DNA from: Lithodes maja
Lineage: Eukaryota > Arthropoda > Malacostraca > Decapoda > Lithodidae
Length of the DNA stretch: 64,000 nt
Assembly (NCBI GenBank): GCA_037953745.1
Contig: JBAKBP010006535.1
Span: forward strand, 45,338-109,337
Reading direction: 5' to 3'
In this document: in pieces, positions 30,683-40,935 of the stretch
How positions within the stretch are numbered: the first letter of the stretch is position 1
How the letters are laid out: the number at the start of each line of letters is the position of its first letter
Program-made: the position numbers and the translations under genes
The notes under the pieces: model-generated
What the model saw: the letters and a program-made list of their open reading frames with translations, nothing else
What the model was told of the DNA's origin: nothing
Database searches by the model: none

Positions 30683-32619
30683 ACGGTCAGTTAGCTGACT
30701 TAGATAGTGCTCTACAGACAACCACTACTGGTAGATCTCATGATGGTGCAGCAAGTAGGAAACAGAAGGGTATTAAGCTACCCTCCCTGAAGTTGCCAGT
30801 TTTTGATGGGGATCCAACACAGTGGGTGGGTTTCTGGGAGCTCTTTGATTGTAGTGTTCACTCCCAAACAGACTTAACTGACATTCAGAAATTTACGTAT
30901 CTAAAGGGACAACTTAGTGGTGAGGCTCTACAAATTGTTAGTGGATTTAGTTTGGTCGCTGCAAGTTATGAACCAGCGGTCACTATACTGAAAAACAGTT
31001 ATGGTCAAAAGGATCGCATCAAAGCAGCTCACATAGCGAAACTGTGTAATCTCCCGCATCCTAGCCAGGAGGTCAGTGCTCTGAAAGATTTTTCCGCGTC
31101 ATTTGAGTGTGCGTTAGAGTCATTACGCTCTATGAACGTAACAGTAAGTGAAATGTGTGCAGTACTGTTGCATAATAAACTTCCTAGTGCACTCTCTGAA
31201 GTGATTAAGCGTGAATTAAAAGACAACTGGCTGGATGTGGATGAATATGTTCGTGTGTTTAAGACTGAAGTGTGCAATCTAGAAAGTAGACATAATCCAC
31301 TAGAACAGTTTGGGGCGACCGCCACAGCAGCATATGCAGTGTATCAGAAACCCGATACCAAGCAGAAGTATGGATGTAAATTGTGTTTAAAGATAGGACA
31401 TTTTTGGGCAAAGTGTGCAAAATACAAGAACAGTCCCGCCAAGGCCAATAGAGCAAGGCAGTTGAAATTGTGCGTCGGGTGCCTGTCGTCAGAACATGGC
31501 AGCCAGGGGTGTACTAACCCTAAAATTAAGCCGTGCCGATTCTGCCAACAGAAACATTTTAATTATTTGTGTCCGACGCCACGCCTTGAACAAACTGGAC
31601 AACCAGCAGCCCCTGAACCAACAGTGACCATGGCTGTGGCTTCGGGCCGTAATGCAGTGTTGTTGCCTACCATTCAGATTCCCTTGACCGACAGAAACGG
31701 TCATACCAGTAAAGTAAGAGCTTTGTTGGACCAATGTTCGCAGCGTACCTTCATCTTGCGCTCTGCTTTATCGCAGCTTGATTACGTTAGGGTCAGTAAG
31801 GAACAGCTAAGGCTCCAGGGATTTACTGGCTCACTTGGTAGTACTGAGTATGAAATAGTAGAGTTAACCTATCATCACAGAAGAAGGGTGCATAAATTGA
31901 GGGCCGTTGTGGTGGAGGAGTTACCAGTATGCAAGCCAGGGAGAGGATTAGGGATGGAGGTAAATGCTATCAAGGCTCGGGGTTACAAATTAGCCGATCC
32001 AGGTATCACTGATGGAGATATGATAGGGTTACTGATTGGGGCGGACTTTTATTACCACTTTGTACATTCAGGCTATGTCAGGGAAGGAAGTATAGTTATG
32101 TTACCCACAATTTATGGTTATGCACTGAGTGGCATTTATCAGTCAGATATAGAAGAGACCCATGTAGAGTTAGTCACTGTTCTTAAGTTAGCAGTAGACC
32201 CTTTAGTGGAGATACAGGAAGATATTGGCAGGAATTCTCCAGAATTAAAGGATCTGACAGTTCTATGGGACTTGGACCATATTGGTATAAGTCCTAATGA
32301 GACTGGTAAGGGTGGGGAGAAAGTCTTAAATAGATTTTCTGAAACGGTACAATATTCCGAAGCACAGGGACAGTTTATAGTGGAACTGCCGTGGAGAGAT
32401 AACATAGATAAATTACCTGATATCTTTAAGTTAGCCCTGGGCAGAATGAGAGGCTTGCAAGGTAAGTTTATAAAGGATCCCAACTACTGTCAACAGTATA
32501 CAAAGGTTCTGGATAATCAGATAGAAAGGGGGTTTATTGAAAGGGTAGAAAACAGGAATCAAGCTGGTCATCCCATTCACTACTTAGCTCACCATGGTAT
32601 TACCAAGGATAGTGTTTGA
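30661..32619 (+). CDS. BEL/Pao Gag (DUF1759)-zinc knuckles-protease-RT start
   Basis: A 652-codon frame. Residues ~35-180 carry the Gag domain typical of Pao elements (LPVFDGDPTQWVGFWELFD, LKGQLSGEALQIVSGF). CCHC-like fingers follow (CKLCLKIGHFWAKC, then CRFCQQKHFNYLCP), with CVGCLSSEHGSQGC between. The protease follows (VRALLDQCSQRTFILRSALS, LIGADFYYHF); its active-site loop reads Asp-Gln-Cys instead of Asp-Ser/Thr-Gly. The frame ends where RT begins (ERGFIERVENRNQAGHPIHY). The stop at 32617-32619 follows a frameshift, since RT continues in other registers. Confidence 0.8.
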   Translation: MQYVNQVNGQLADLDSALQTTTTGRSHDGAASRKQKGIKLPSLKLPVFDGDPTQWVGFWELFDCSVHSQTDLTDIQKFTYLKGQLSGEALQIVSGFSLVAASYEPAVTILKNSYGQKDRIKAAHIAKLCNLPHPSQEVSALKDFSASFECALESLRSMNVTVSEMCAVLLHNKLPSALSEVIKRELKDNWLDVDEYVRVFKTEVCNLESRHNPLEQFGATATAAYAVYQKPDTKQKYGCKLCLKIGHFWAKCAKYKNSPAKANRARQLKLCVGCLSSEHGSQGCTNPKIKPCRFCQQKHFNYLCPTPRLEQTGQPAAPEPTVTMAVASGRNAVLLPTIQIPLTDRNGHTSKVRALLDQCSQRTFILRSALSQLDYVRVSKEQLRLQGFTGSLGSTEYEIVELTYHHRRRVHKLRAVVVEELPVCKPGRGLGMEVNAIKARGYKLADPGITDGDMIGLLIGADFYYHFVHSGYVREGSIVMLPTIYGYALSGIYQSDIEETHVELVTVLKLAVDPLVEIQEDIGRNSPELKDLTVLWDLDHIGISPNETGKGGEKVLNRFSETVQYSEAQGQFIVELPWRDNIDKLPDIFKLALGRMRGLQGKFIKDPNYCQQYTKVLDNQIERGFIERVENRNQAGHPIHYLAHHGITKDSV

Positions 32620-33215
32620 CTGTTCGGCTAGGATGGACGAGAAGGCGTTCAGTCTGAAGGACTGTCTCCATACAGGTCCATCGCTAGTGGCTGACCTCAC
32701 CCAGGTGCTTCTGCGCTTTAGATGACACCAATTTGCCTGGGTGAGTGATATTTAGAAAGCATTTCTCATGGTGGGGTTGAGTGAGAAGGATAGGGATGCT
32801 ACTAGGTTTCTGTGGCCCGTTGATCCCTTGGATGTTGCAAGACCTTACATTGTGTACCGGTTCCATGCAGTTTTGTTCGGGGCCACCTGTTCCCAGTTCC
32901 ACCTTAATGCTACCATTCAAAACACCTGAGAGTTTGCGGGAACTGTTGCACCTGAAGGGTATAGCTTCCGCCAAACAAGACGGGGTTAAGGTGCTTGGCG
33001 TTGAGTGGCTAACTGATAAGGATATGTTACAGGTTAATTTCCGCGTAAGTAGCCCTGCATTGCTTACAAAACGCGAGGCTCTAAGTCTAACCACGAGTGT
33101 TTTCGATCCTCTAGGAGTGTTGCTACCGGTAACCATCCGGGCGCGGAGGTTCGTACAGGACGTTGTGGAGATTAGAGTGTGGGTGGGATGTCCCCATTCC
33201 AGATGACATGAGAGC
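32620..33215 (+). pseudogene. BEL/Pao reverse transcriptase, fragmented
   Basis: Fragments in several registers. The 32781-33206 frame includes GVKVLGVEWLTDKDMLQVNF and TSVFDPLGVLLPVTIRARRF, the end of RT. In other registers KAFLMVGLSEKDRD and TRFLWPVDPLD are readable around 32755-32830. The catalytic YxDD-type region is not readable, with stops at several places. It is dead as it stands; homopolymer slips or deletions are responsible. Confidence 0.7.
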
Positions 33216-34142
33216 TAACTGGCAGGGTATTTATAACGATATGATAATAGTACAGGTATCATGTTTCCCCGTCAGGTCACTAATTCTAAGAGGGTTACGC
33301 TTCACCTATTTAGTGATGCTAGCTCAGTAGCATATGGTGTAGCGGCCTATGCGGTTGGTGATGAGGTGAGTAGGTTAGTAATGGTCAAAGCTAAGGTGGC
33401 GCCTATTAAGTCCCTCACCATACCTAAGATGGAGTTGACTGCTGTTCTTCTCGCAGCTCGTCTCGCATGTTATATATGTGAGGCCTACGCGGACGAGCTG
33501 ATTATAGAGAATGTATACCTCTGGTCGGACAGCCAGATAACCCTATGCTGGTTGTCTAGTAAAAAGATTTTGCCTATATATGTTCAAAATGGAGTTGATG
33601 AGATAAAGTAATTAGTCCCCGGCGCTCATTTTCGTTATGTGTCCACAGAGGACAACCCCAGTGATCTAGTTACCAGAGGGATTTCATATGTGTCCTTAGT
33701 TGCTTCTTCGCTTTGGTGGGGAGGGCCCACATGGCTACCTCACCAAATGCTATGGCCTGATCATGGCCCAATAGGGGGCTCAATAGGAGGGGACACCACT
33801 GTGGGTTGTAACATGAGTCAAGAAGGAACCCTGTCATTGCCGGTACTGGTTGCCCCTACTGCCATATTGAATTGGGACCGGTATGGCTCATATATGAAGT
33901 CATGGCATGTAATGGCATGGGTCCTTAGGTTTATTAAGACTCTTAAAGAGAAGATACAAGGGAATTATCAGGCAAAACCGGCATACTTGACGGTGCCGGA
34001 ATTAAGAGCAGCAGAGTCAGCCATGATTAAGGTAGCTCAGAGAGAAGCTTATTCTGAGGAATACCACTATTTGTCAAAAGGACAGGGCACACCAAGCAAT
34101 ATAGTGAAGCAGTTAGGCCTCTCTATATGGAGGGAGGCATGA
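33216..34142 (+). pseudogene. BEL/Pao RNase H and connection to integrase
   Basis: Frame 33261-33611 has LFSDASSVAYGVAAYAVGDE, KMELTAVLLAARLACYI and LWSDSQITLCWL: the RNase H with its Asp, Glu and Asp positions. A TAA at about 33609 interrupts it. Frame 33639-34142 resumes with EDNPSDLVTRGIS, the NPSD/TRG signature at the RNase H end in Pao elements, and a spacer reaching the integrase. Confidence 0.8.
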
Positions 34143-35515
34143 TACGCTGTAGAGGTATGCTACACTTTTCAGCTTTACATGATAGCGCCAAGTACCCTAT
34201 CCTTATCCCTAATAAACATCGTATAGCCACTCTCCTTGGTAATTACTGCCACAAAGTGTGTAACCATAGTGGTGTTAGTTATGTTGTAAATTACATAAGG
34301 CAAAGATGGTGGATCCCCAAGATTAGACAGGTAGTAAAGAAAGCCTTAAGGGGATGTATCATCTGCAAGAGATTGCAAGGTACATCATACCGTGCTGTAC
34401 AGGCTCCTCCATTGCCGGAGTTTAGGGTTCAGGAAGTGAGTCCTTTCCAGGTAACGGGGGTTGACTACACAGGTGCCTTGTCAGTAAAAGAGAAGGGGGG
34501 TACTGTAAGTAAACTATATGTAGTCTTATTCACCTGTGCAGTTACTAGAGCGGTCCATGTAGAGACGGTGTCTAACCTCTCCTGTGAATCATTTTTGCAT
34601 GCGTTCCGTAGGTTTAGTAGCAGGAGGGGTTACCCTGATATTATGATGAGTGATAATGCCACCACATTTGTTAGCGGAGCCAGTACATTACGGGAGTTGA
34701 TGGATGATGCAAGGTTAAAAGGTACTCTAGCGGAATTCAAGTGCGAGTGGCGGTTTATACCGGCCAGGGCGCCATGGTTTGGTGCCATATGGGAACGGGT
34801 CATTGGCATCCTAAAGGCTGGCTTGAAGAAGGTACTGGGTCGAGCATTGGTTACCACAGAGGAACTAAATACGGTATTACTGGAGCTCGAGGCCACAGTC
34901 AATGATCGCCCGCTTGGCTACAGCTACAGTGATCTTGAAGACCCTCTACCCATCACTCCTTCACAACTGGTTCATGGGAGGCGGATCAGAAGCTTTCCAA
35001 GGCTGGAAGTCACGGATGAAGATCTCAAGGACACGACGTGGCGTAACAACGATTCCGTCAACCAACGCTTCCAATATGTTACAAAACTCTCACATGACCT
35101 GTGGAAAAGGTGGAGCACTGATTATTTAATATCACTCAGGGAGAAACATCGTCACTTAATGGTAAAAAGAGGGATAGCATCGCCGCAAGTTGGGAACGTC
35201 GTTCTAGTACATGATGACGGCCCCCGACTTTTTTGGCGTATAAGTCGGATAATGAAACTTCTTCGTGGTCCTGACCACGAATGTAGGGTAGTTCAGGTAA
35301 AAACAGGAGCCGGTTTGACCACCAGACCGGTGGTTAAGCTATACCCACTAGAGATAGAATTAGAGGTAGTGGATGGCGACAGCAAGCCGAACTCTGATAA
35401 TATCCTTCCTGCTACTGGAGCGGACCGAGGTGATACCCCTCAGAGGCCGTCATGTCGGGCTGCTTTGGGTTCCTCCCAGTTGTGGCGATCCATGATCGGG
35501 ACGGGACAATTGTAA
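34127..35515 (+). CDS. BEL/Pao integrase
   Basis: A 462-codon frame with HHCC finger (YCHKVCNHSGVSYVVNYI, CIICKRLQG) and DDE core. Asp lies in QVTGVDYTGALSV and in MMSDNATTFVSGAS, and Glu in PWFGAIWERVIGILK. The C-terminal region (VLVHDDGPRLFWRISRIMKL) matches the DUF5641-like integrase tail of Pao elements. All three catalytic positions are present, making this the best preserved integrase in the window. It overlaps the preceding frame by 16 bases. Confidence 0.88.
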   Translation: MEGGMIRCRGMLHFSALHDSAKYPILIPNKHRIATLLGNYCHKVCNHSGVSYVVNYIRQRWWIPKIRQVVKKALRGCIICKRLQGTSYRAVQAPPLPEFRVQEVSPFQVTGVDYTGALSVKEKGGTVSKLYVVLFTCAVTRAVHVETVSNLSCESFLHAFRRFSSRRGYPDIMMSDNATTFVSGASTLRELMDDARLKGTLAEFKCEWRFIPARAPWFGAIWERVIGILKAGLKKVLGRALVTTEELNTVLLELEATVNDRPLGYSYSDLEDPLPITPSQLVHGRRIRSFPRLEVTDEDLKDTTWRNNDSVNQRFQYVTKLSHDLWKRWSTDYLISLREKHRHLMVKRGIASPQVGNVVLVHDDGPRLFWRISRIMKLLRGPDHECRVVQVKTGAGLTTRPVVKLYPLEIELEVVDGDSKPNSDNILPATGADRGDTPQRPSCRAALGSSQLWRSMIGTGQL

Positions 35516-35544
35516 ATACTTTGTATATAACTGGTGGCGGAGTA

Positions 35545-36219
35545 TGTCGTGAACCCTAGCTGGTATATATACCGTAGTTTGAATTTCCCGGGTTCTATAT
35601 CGTCCCCTGTGATTAAATAATAAGGGATTATAAACTAAGATATAATTGGTGCAACCACAGTAATATTTATCCACAAAGATAAATAAAGTAATGCGTATAA
35701 ACAAAAAGGAACCAGCTGTCGTGAGACAGCTGGTTCCTTTTTGTTTATACGCATTACTTTATGTATCTTTGTGGATAAATATTACTGTGGTTGCACCAAT
35801 TATATCTTAGTTTATTATCCCTTATTATTTAATGACGGGGGACGATATAGAACCCTTAAATATATTTTATATTGTTACGATAAAAGGGAATATCAGTACA
35901 CTTCACACACAGACTTCGTCCCGCTAACAACAAACCACCAGTTGCTGCCACGTAACAACAGAACTTCACTGATCTTCACCTATCGACATGTCCATTACCT
36001 AACCTACACTCTTTGCATCACAGCTAAGTTCCTTTAATACTAGAAGTACTTCATAGATATTACTGAGACTACCACAGATAGCCTACATATACAATCTAAC
36101 ACGTAAGTCCAACGCCGACCGGTATCATATTTATAGCCTAGGCCAATTCATCTTTCCAGGTCTAAACATTTAATTTATATCCGTTTTTCCTCTACCCCCT
36201 AGGAATAATAAACAGGATA
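35545..36219 (+). repeat. 3' LTR of BEL/Pao element with inverted duplication
   Basis: 675 bp. After the first ~50 bases shared with the 5' LTR, bases 35595-35720 are the near-exact reverse complement of 35725-35850, with GTGA between. The right arm corresponds to normal LTR sequence; the left arm is extra. This gives a 126-bp-arm near-perfect palindrome not present in the 5' LTR. Confidence 0.92.
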
Positions 36220-36224
36220 GTTAC

Positions 36225-37200
36225 AATCAGACTTAATACATATATTATCTCCCGTTTTCAGGCAACAATATACATATAAATAATTCTTTAATAATAAGAT
36301 CTGGAGTCATCATGTATGCCATAACAATTGATAAATTCCTTCCGTTCTCTCTCAATTAGTATAGGGTAAACTCAAGCTGAATTTTTGACACCCATTAAGG
36401 GTCCTTTTAAAAGTCAGGGTTGTTTCTGGAGCAGTCTTCAACACCTCATAGCCGGCCAATATGTCTTCTGGAAGTCTTCAGTCCCATCTACTACTTGTCG
36501 ATCCTCTTGAATTGCTTGGTTATAAGTGTGTAAGCTAGCAATGTGACGACAACCACCAGGATACTGATGGTGTATCTGGTCAGCAGTGGAAAATTGTTGT
36601 AGGCCAGAGGTGGACGTTATTGGTGGGTGGTGAGCAAGCTGGTAGGCTGGAGCAGGTTTGGCCAAGCTCCCATCACTGTACACGTGAGGGAGAGGTAGAG
36701 AGTTGCTGGCAGGTTGGCCCAGTGGAGTCCGTGATGTGAGTGCCGTCTGCAGGCCCCCCCCCCCCCCCCCCTTTATAGCTCCGCCCCACGATTTGGCACG
36801 CTGTGATTGGTTGAGCCAGCCGCCCAGGCAGTACTTTCTCTAGCCGCGCATTTGGTAGGTTTCTTTCTCCCTCCTCGGGTCTTCTCTCTTCGTAATAAGT
36901 CCCAGGGAGATGGTTGCAAAGGTCTTGTAGTGGCTTACGGGAGTATGGGGCTTTCACTGATGTCATAGACCTATTGCAACTCGAAGAAACGGCCGGTGTA
37001 GGCGGCCGGTGGACGGAGCGGGAGCGATTCGAAAAGTGGAGATGTGTGCGCGGCTGGCTCGGTCATTACGTGCTCCGACAACGGAGGCTCCTGATTGGCT
37101 GCCCGGGAGGGTGTGGCAGAGTTGTGGGAAATGTCAAACTCAGCTGGTTTAAAGAGATGGTGATTTGCAGCGCGTTGATTGACTGGCAGGATTCTTACTA
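36225..37200. other. Non-coding sequence with CpG-rich stretch
   Basis: The left part has nothing recognised. A C run lies at about 36752-36772. 36775-37180 is GC-richer with several ATTGG motifs, including GATTGGTTGAGC and GATTGGCTGCCC, and a GC box-like CCGCCCC. It may be an LTR U3 or promoter-like region, but there is no linked gene. Confidence 0.35.
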
Positions 37201-37206
37201 TATATA

Positions 37207-37252
<46 letters not shown>
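37201..37252. repeat. (TA)n microsatellite
   Basis: TA dinucleotides with TACTGTA near its left end. Confidence 0.9.
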
Positions 37253-37254
<2 letters not shown>

Positions 37255-37259
37255 TACTA

Positions 37260-38235
37260 CTGTCTGGAGTAGACGAGGGAGTCAGGGGGAAAGAAGGAGT
37301 GGCTATTATTGTGAAGGAGGAGTTGAGAGAGTTTATAAAAGAGTGGAAAGAGGTGTCATCAAGGCTAATGTGGGTGAGAATGCGGTTTAAGGGTGAAAGG
37401 TGGGTTTTTGTAAGTGCGTAGTGAAAGTAAAAAGTGCACTGTATCAAGGAATTGTTGTGCCAACAGTGATGTATGGGGCTGAGACATGGGCTCTGAAGAA
37501 AAAGGAGAAAAGAGGGCTGAATGTGATGGAGATGAGCTGCTTGAGGAGTATGTGTGGAGTTACTCGTAGAGACAGATTGAGGAATGAAGAGATACGTAGG
37601 AGAGTGGGGCAGCAGGAACATTTGTCAGCCAGAGTGGACAGAAGGGTGCTGAGCTGGTATGGTCATGTTGAACGAATGGGAGATGAAAGGCTTACAAAGA
37701 GAATATGTGAGTCAGGTACAAGGGGAGATAGAAGGGCAGGAAGACCCCCATTGAGATGGAGAGACTGTGTAAGAAAGGCTTTGGATGATAGAGGAATGAC
37801 TATAGATCAGGCAGAGGAAGTGGTGGTGGACAGGAGTGAATGGAGAATGCTTGTGAATAGTTGAGTGAACACGTGGTCATTTGGAGTAAGGGGTCGGGCG
37901 CAAGTTCGACTAGATAATAGTCCATCAGGCACCTGGCCCGGGGGGACGATTAATATGAAGGGTGTGCCTGGAAGTGTGGTGGGAGGGCTTGTGGCTTTGG
38001 CTCCGCTGCATGTCTGCCTGCCGAGATCGGAACCTCTCCGGGTGGTCAGGGGCTGGGGGAGTGCTGGAGCGACCTTGGTAACCCTGGTCTCTGGGTCTTC
38101 TCCTGGGTGACCTGGATGTGTGTGAGTTTGTGCTTTTTATCTGTGTTTATTTTTTGTTTTATGTTGTTTTTGTGTTTTCCCTGTTCTTGCTCTGTCTTGA
38201 GTCGGCTACCCCCAAAATGGGGATTGGGCCAGAGC
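37260..38235 (+). mobile_element. RTE-like LINE, internally deleted
   Basis: 37260-37420 reads the N-terminal endonuclease region (GKEGVAIIVKEELREFIKEW, FKGERWVFVSA). Directly after it 37420-37864 reads the C-terminal end of the RT protein, so the endonuclease remainder and the RT core are missing. A 3' UTR follows (37865-38235) and ends in an ATAG tetranucleotide run (38238-38260). The same ending occurs in the copies at 50285 and 63181. Confidence 0.7.
37400..37864 (+). pseudogene. RTE-like ORF C-terminal fragment
   Basis: Reads VVPTVMYGAETWALKKKEKR, MEMSCLRSMCGVTRRDRLRN, WYGHVERMGDERLTKRI and RAGRPPLRWRDCVRKALDDR. These blocks follow the RT core in RTE-type and related LINE proteins. There is no catalytic motif in this fragment. 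It is homologous to 63195-63998 and, at the extreme C-terminus, to 50299-50646. Confidence 0.75.
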
Positions 38236-38251
38236 ATATAGATAGATAGAT

Positions 38252-38295
<44 letters not shown>

Positions 38296-38355
38296 TGTAT
38301 ATATATATATGTATATAAAAAAATATGTAATTATATATATATATATTTTTTTTTT
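38236..38355. repeat. ATAG run and (TA)n microsatellite
   Basis: Tetranucleotide ATAG copies pass into TA dinucleotides with a TACTGTA interruption near 38293 and a T run at the end. Confidence 0.85.
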
Positions 38356-38754
38356 TCTATATTCCAACTTACTCCCTCTCGGGCATAGGCTGAGAGCCTG
38401 GACATTCACCGCTGTATACAATGAGCAGTGAAGCCTGTGATGTATTGCTCCAGTCTAGAGAGTGAGACATGTGAAGCACATAGAGTACAACGAGCACCTG
38501 CCATCTTGCCTTCACATGAGGCACGCTGCTCACTCATGGCCCGAAGAGACTCTATCTCTGAAGCCACCTCGTTCCCGTGCTTCACTCTCTCACCCCCTAC
38601 GCTCGGACTCTCACTCTAGCACACACACACACACACACACAGCGCCACCTGTTGAGCAAATAACTTACCAGGCATTTCACCCCTATAGCATATTTTGACT
38701 ATGGGAATATTCATACAGTGCTATTTAATCAGGGAACAATGAGGGTATTTTATT
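38356..38754. other. Non-coding sequence with short CA tract
   Basis: Nothing recognised apart from a CA microsatellite at about 38620-38642. Confidence 0.4.
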
Positions 38755-38905
38755 GGAGATTCGGTGGGCTTTGTGGTAATGCACTGATTCTAGGTACAGC
38801 ACAAATTCCATCCCAATAATATCTTCCCATTGATACAATGGGATTTGAACCCCGGCTTTGGATTACCAGGCCAGTGGCAAGACCACTCCCCCACACCTCC
38901 CCTCA

Positions 38906-38907
<2 letters not shown>
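38755..38907 (-). mobile_element. tRNA-derived SINE fragment (minus strand)
   Basis: On the minus strand GGGGGAGTGGTCTTGCCACT resembles a box A region. CCGGGGTTCAAATCCCA near 38838-38856 is a near-perfect box B with a T-arm-like pair. It is followed by a body of unrelated sequence. It looks like a different tRNA source from the other SINEs. A decayed tRNA gene is the alternative. Confidence 0.5.

Positions 38908-38944
<37 letters not shown>
38908..38944. repeat. (TA)n microsatellite, target of the next element
   Basis: TA dinucleotides ending ATAATAT directly before the LTR. The same tract continues after the 3' LTR (46187 on). Confidence 0.85.
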
Positions 38945-38945
<1 letters not shown>

Positions 38946-40718
38946 GTGACGTTGACCACTCCGTTAGAACCGCATGGCTTGTCCTACAGTGACTCACTAG
39001 GATCGCCAGGGCAGTGGATGGGGCTACAGTTTATGTATTAGAGTGTGCTTTATTTCATATGAAAGCTCGTGTCATGGGCAGTCCAGAAAGGCTCTTTGTT
39101 TTCGCCCATGTCAAGGCTTTATATATTTAATTGTAAAGTATATGTTTTATCATTAACTAGTAATGATAGGATCTGGGAGAGAGAGAGGGAGTAGAACAGA
39201 GTGAGAGGGGGCGCGCAGTGTTTTTTGTCCGCTCGATGACGTCACGGCTGGCTGCCTCGCGGGGTTGGTGGAGGGAGGTCCTTACCATGCTGTGAGCTTT
39301 GTTAGTGGTTAGTCGACTTGTAACCGCCTTTTTCCACGCGGCTCGAGCTAGTGCGAGTATATATACAGTTCCTCTCCACTCTCTCCCTCAGATCTGGTTT
39401 CTAGAACACACCCATCTTTTTTCCCTTGCTATCTGTTCCCGCTCCGTACCTGAGAATCTTTTCCTCTGCCTATCTCTCTCATTTTCCATATCTTTCACCA
39501 CCTTTTATTAATATTATACCCCCTCTGGTTAACTCTGCAAAATCAGCTTCATGCTGGCCAGTTGTATTGTGTGTTAAGGTCTTATATAGCCTATGTATGT
39601 TAGTTGTTAAGATAAGTGGATCACGAAGCATTGGTTGGCTTTCATATTGCCGCTTCCTATAATTATTAGTGTTCTGCTGGATTAGATAATGCTAGACTAG
39701 GAGTCTGATATTATAGGTATTGTTTCCTATGAGTGCTGGCTTCAGTTAAAAGCGGCACGACATACCTGAGAACTGGAGTTGATTGAGTAAATTCTAGTCT
39801 GTGTGCCATTGAGAGTAGAGCATGTACGAATGAGGGTTTTTTGCCTATACCATTCTGCACTGTTCTAGTCTCGATTGTTTGTCTTTGAGGTACGCCAGGA
39901 GAACGCTTAATACTTCGGTATTAAGGTTTCTCAAGAGAGCTACCCTTCATTATAACGTAATATTTGACGCACAGACTTGAGATTTGCACTAGGCTATGCA
40001 GCATGCCATGCGCACCAGTATCTCGTATCATTGACTCTAGCTAGACTTTATCAGTCACAGTAGACATTAAGTATATTAACCTAATTACTCTTTTATGCAT
40101 ACCCATTTTATTATTACACAAGCATTTCGCAGCCTAGTTTGATGTATTGAGACACAAACGACTTAGGCTCTTTTTGTTGATAGGAATACTGCATTGTGGC
40201 GATTATTATTAGAGTTGTAGTGTTTAGGATATTCTTGGCTCCGACGGCATTATATATTCTGCCTTTTTGCCTGCACGAGCATTGTTCCACTGCCTGCCTT
40301 TTTGGGTTCCATTTCCGATACGAGCATCTTTATAGCATCTAACATTTAAAGAAGATTCCTTGTTAGTGTTGAAGGACTTTAGTGCACTTTCTTTCATGCA
40401 GGAGTGCCTGACATTTATTGATTAAAGTAACGTAAGCTGTAACTTCCCTTACCACCTTACTTTGCATACCATAACCAAGCACCTTCGGTTATAGGTAGTA
40501 ATAGGCTGTTTTCACATAACATTAAGCCTAGAGTAGACGCACATTTATTGAGAGTTTGATAGCCTATTATTGCATATAGAACTCTGTAGAGTATTTGTGT
40601 TCTTTGTTCACTGGGAATATACTTCAGAGGTTGGAGCTAGCGCTTTCCGTTGTAACATTTATGCCATTACTAGTCCAATGAATAAGAGCCCTGATATATT
40701 TGAACCCCAGTCGTAACA
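38945..40718 (+). repeat. 5' LTR
   Basis: 1,774 bp. It contains TGACGTCA (39237-39244) and TATATATA (39358-39365) about 115 bases apart, with a GA tract upstream: a plausible promoter. It is not related to the LTR at 21291-23152 except at the terminal bases and the leader junction. Confidence 0.92.
39237..39365 (+). promoter_or_regulatory. Putative LTR promoter: CRE-like site and TATA box
   Basis: A perfect TGACGTCA palindrome and a TATATATA box about 115 bases downstream, followed by a pyrimidine-rich TCCACTCTCTCCCTCA initiator-like stretch. The same set is at 44690-44820 in the 3' LTR. Confidence 0.45.
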
Positions 40719-40735
40719 AATGGCGACCTTACCTA
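40719..40735 (+). promoter_or_regulatory. Primer-binding region
   Basis: AATGGCGACCTTACC directly after the LTR end; TGG at 40721 fits a primer-binding site. The corresponding sequence on the minus strand near 21275-21290 differs by one base over this span. Confidence 0.6.
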
Positions 40736-40935
40736 GGATTTGGTGAACCTACATTTATTAGCAGGGAACATTTGTTGTTTTGGAGAATATTTTGCGGGGA
40801 TCAGCAAGAATAATTTTTTTTTGCGACATAATATAGCCCTTGAGTATTTCCGAGAATTTTTGTGTGTATATTGAGGTATAAGAGTTTGGGGTGCTTCTTT
40901 TCTGAATATTGTGGTGAGAAATTTTTGTGAGCATC

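Larger units (their letters stand above)
29192..36219 (+). mobile_element. BEL/Pao LTR retrotransposon, complete with target duplication
   Basis: A full-length element bounded by 5-bp duplications GTTAC (29187-29191 and 36220-36224). 5' LTR 29192-29729, 3' LTR 35545-36219; both begin TGTCGTGAA and end AACAGGATA. Internal order gag, protease, RT, RNase H, integrase is normal for BEL/Pao. Coding frames are broken at four or more places. The 3' LTR is longer because it holds an inverted duplication. Confidence 0.92.
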
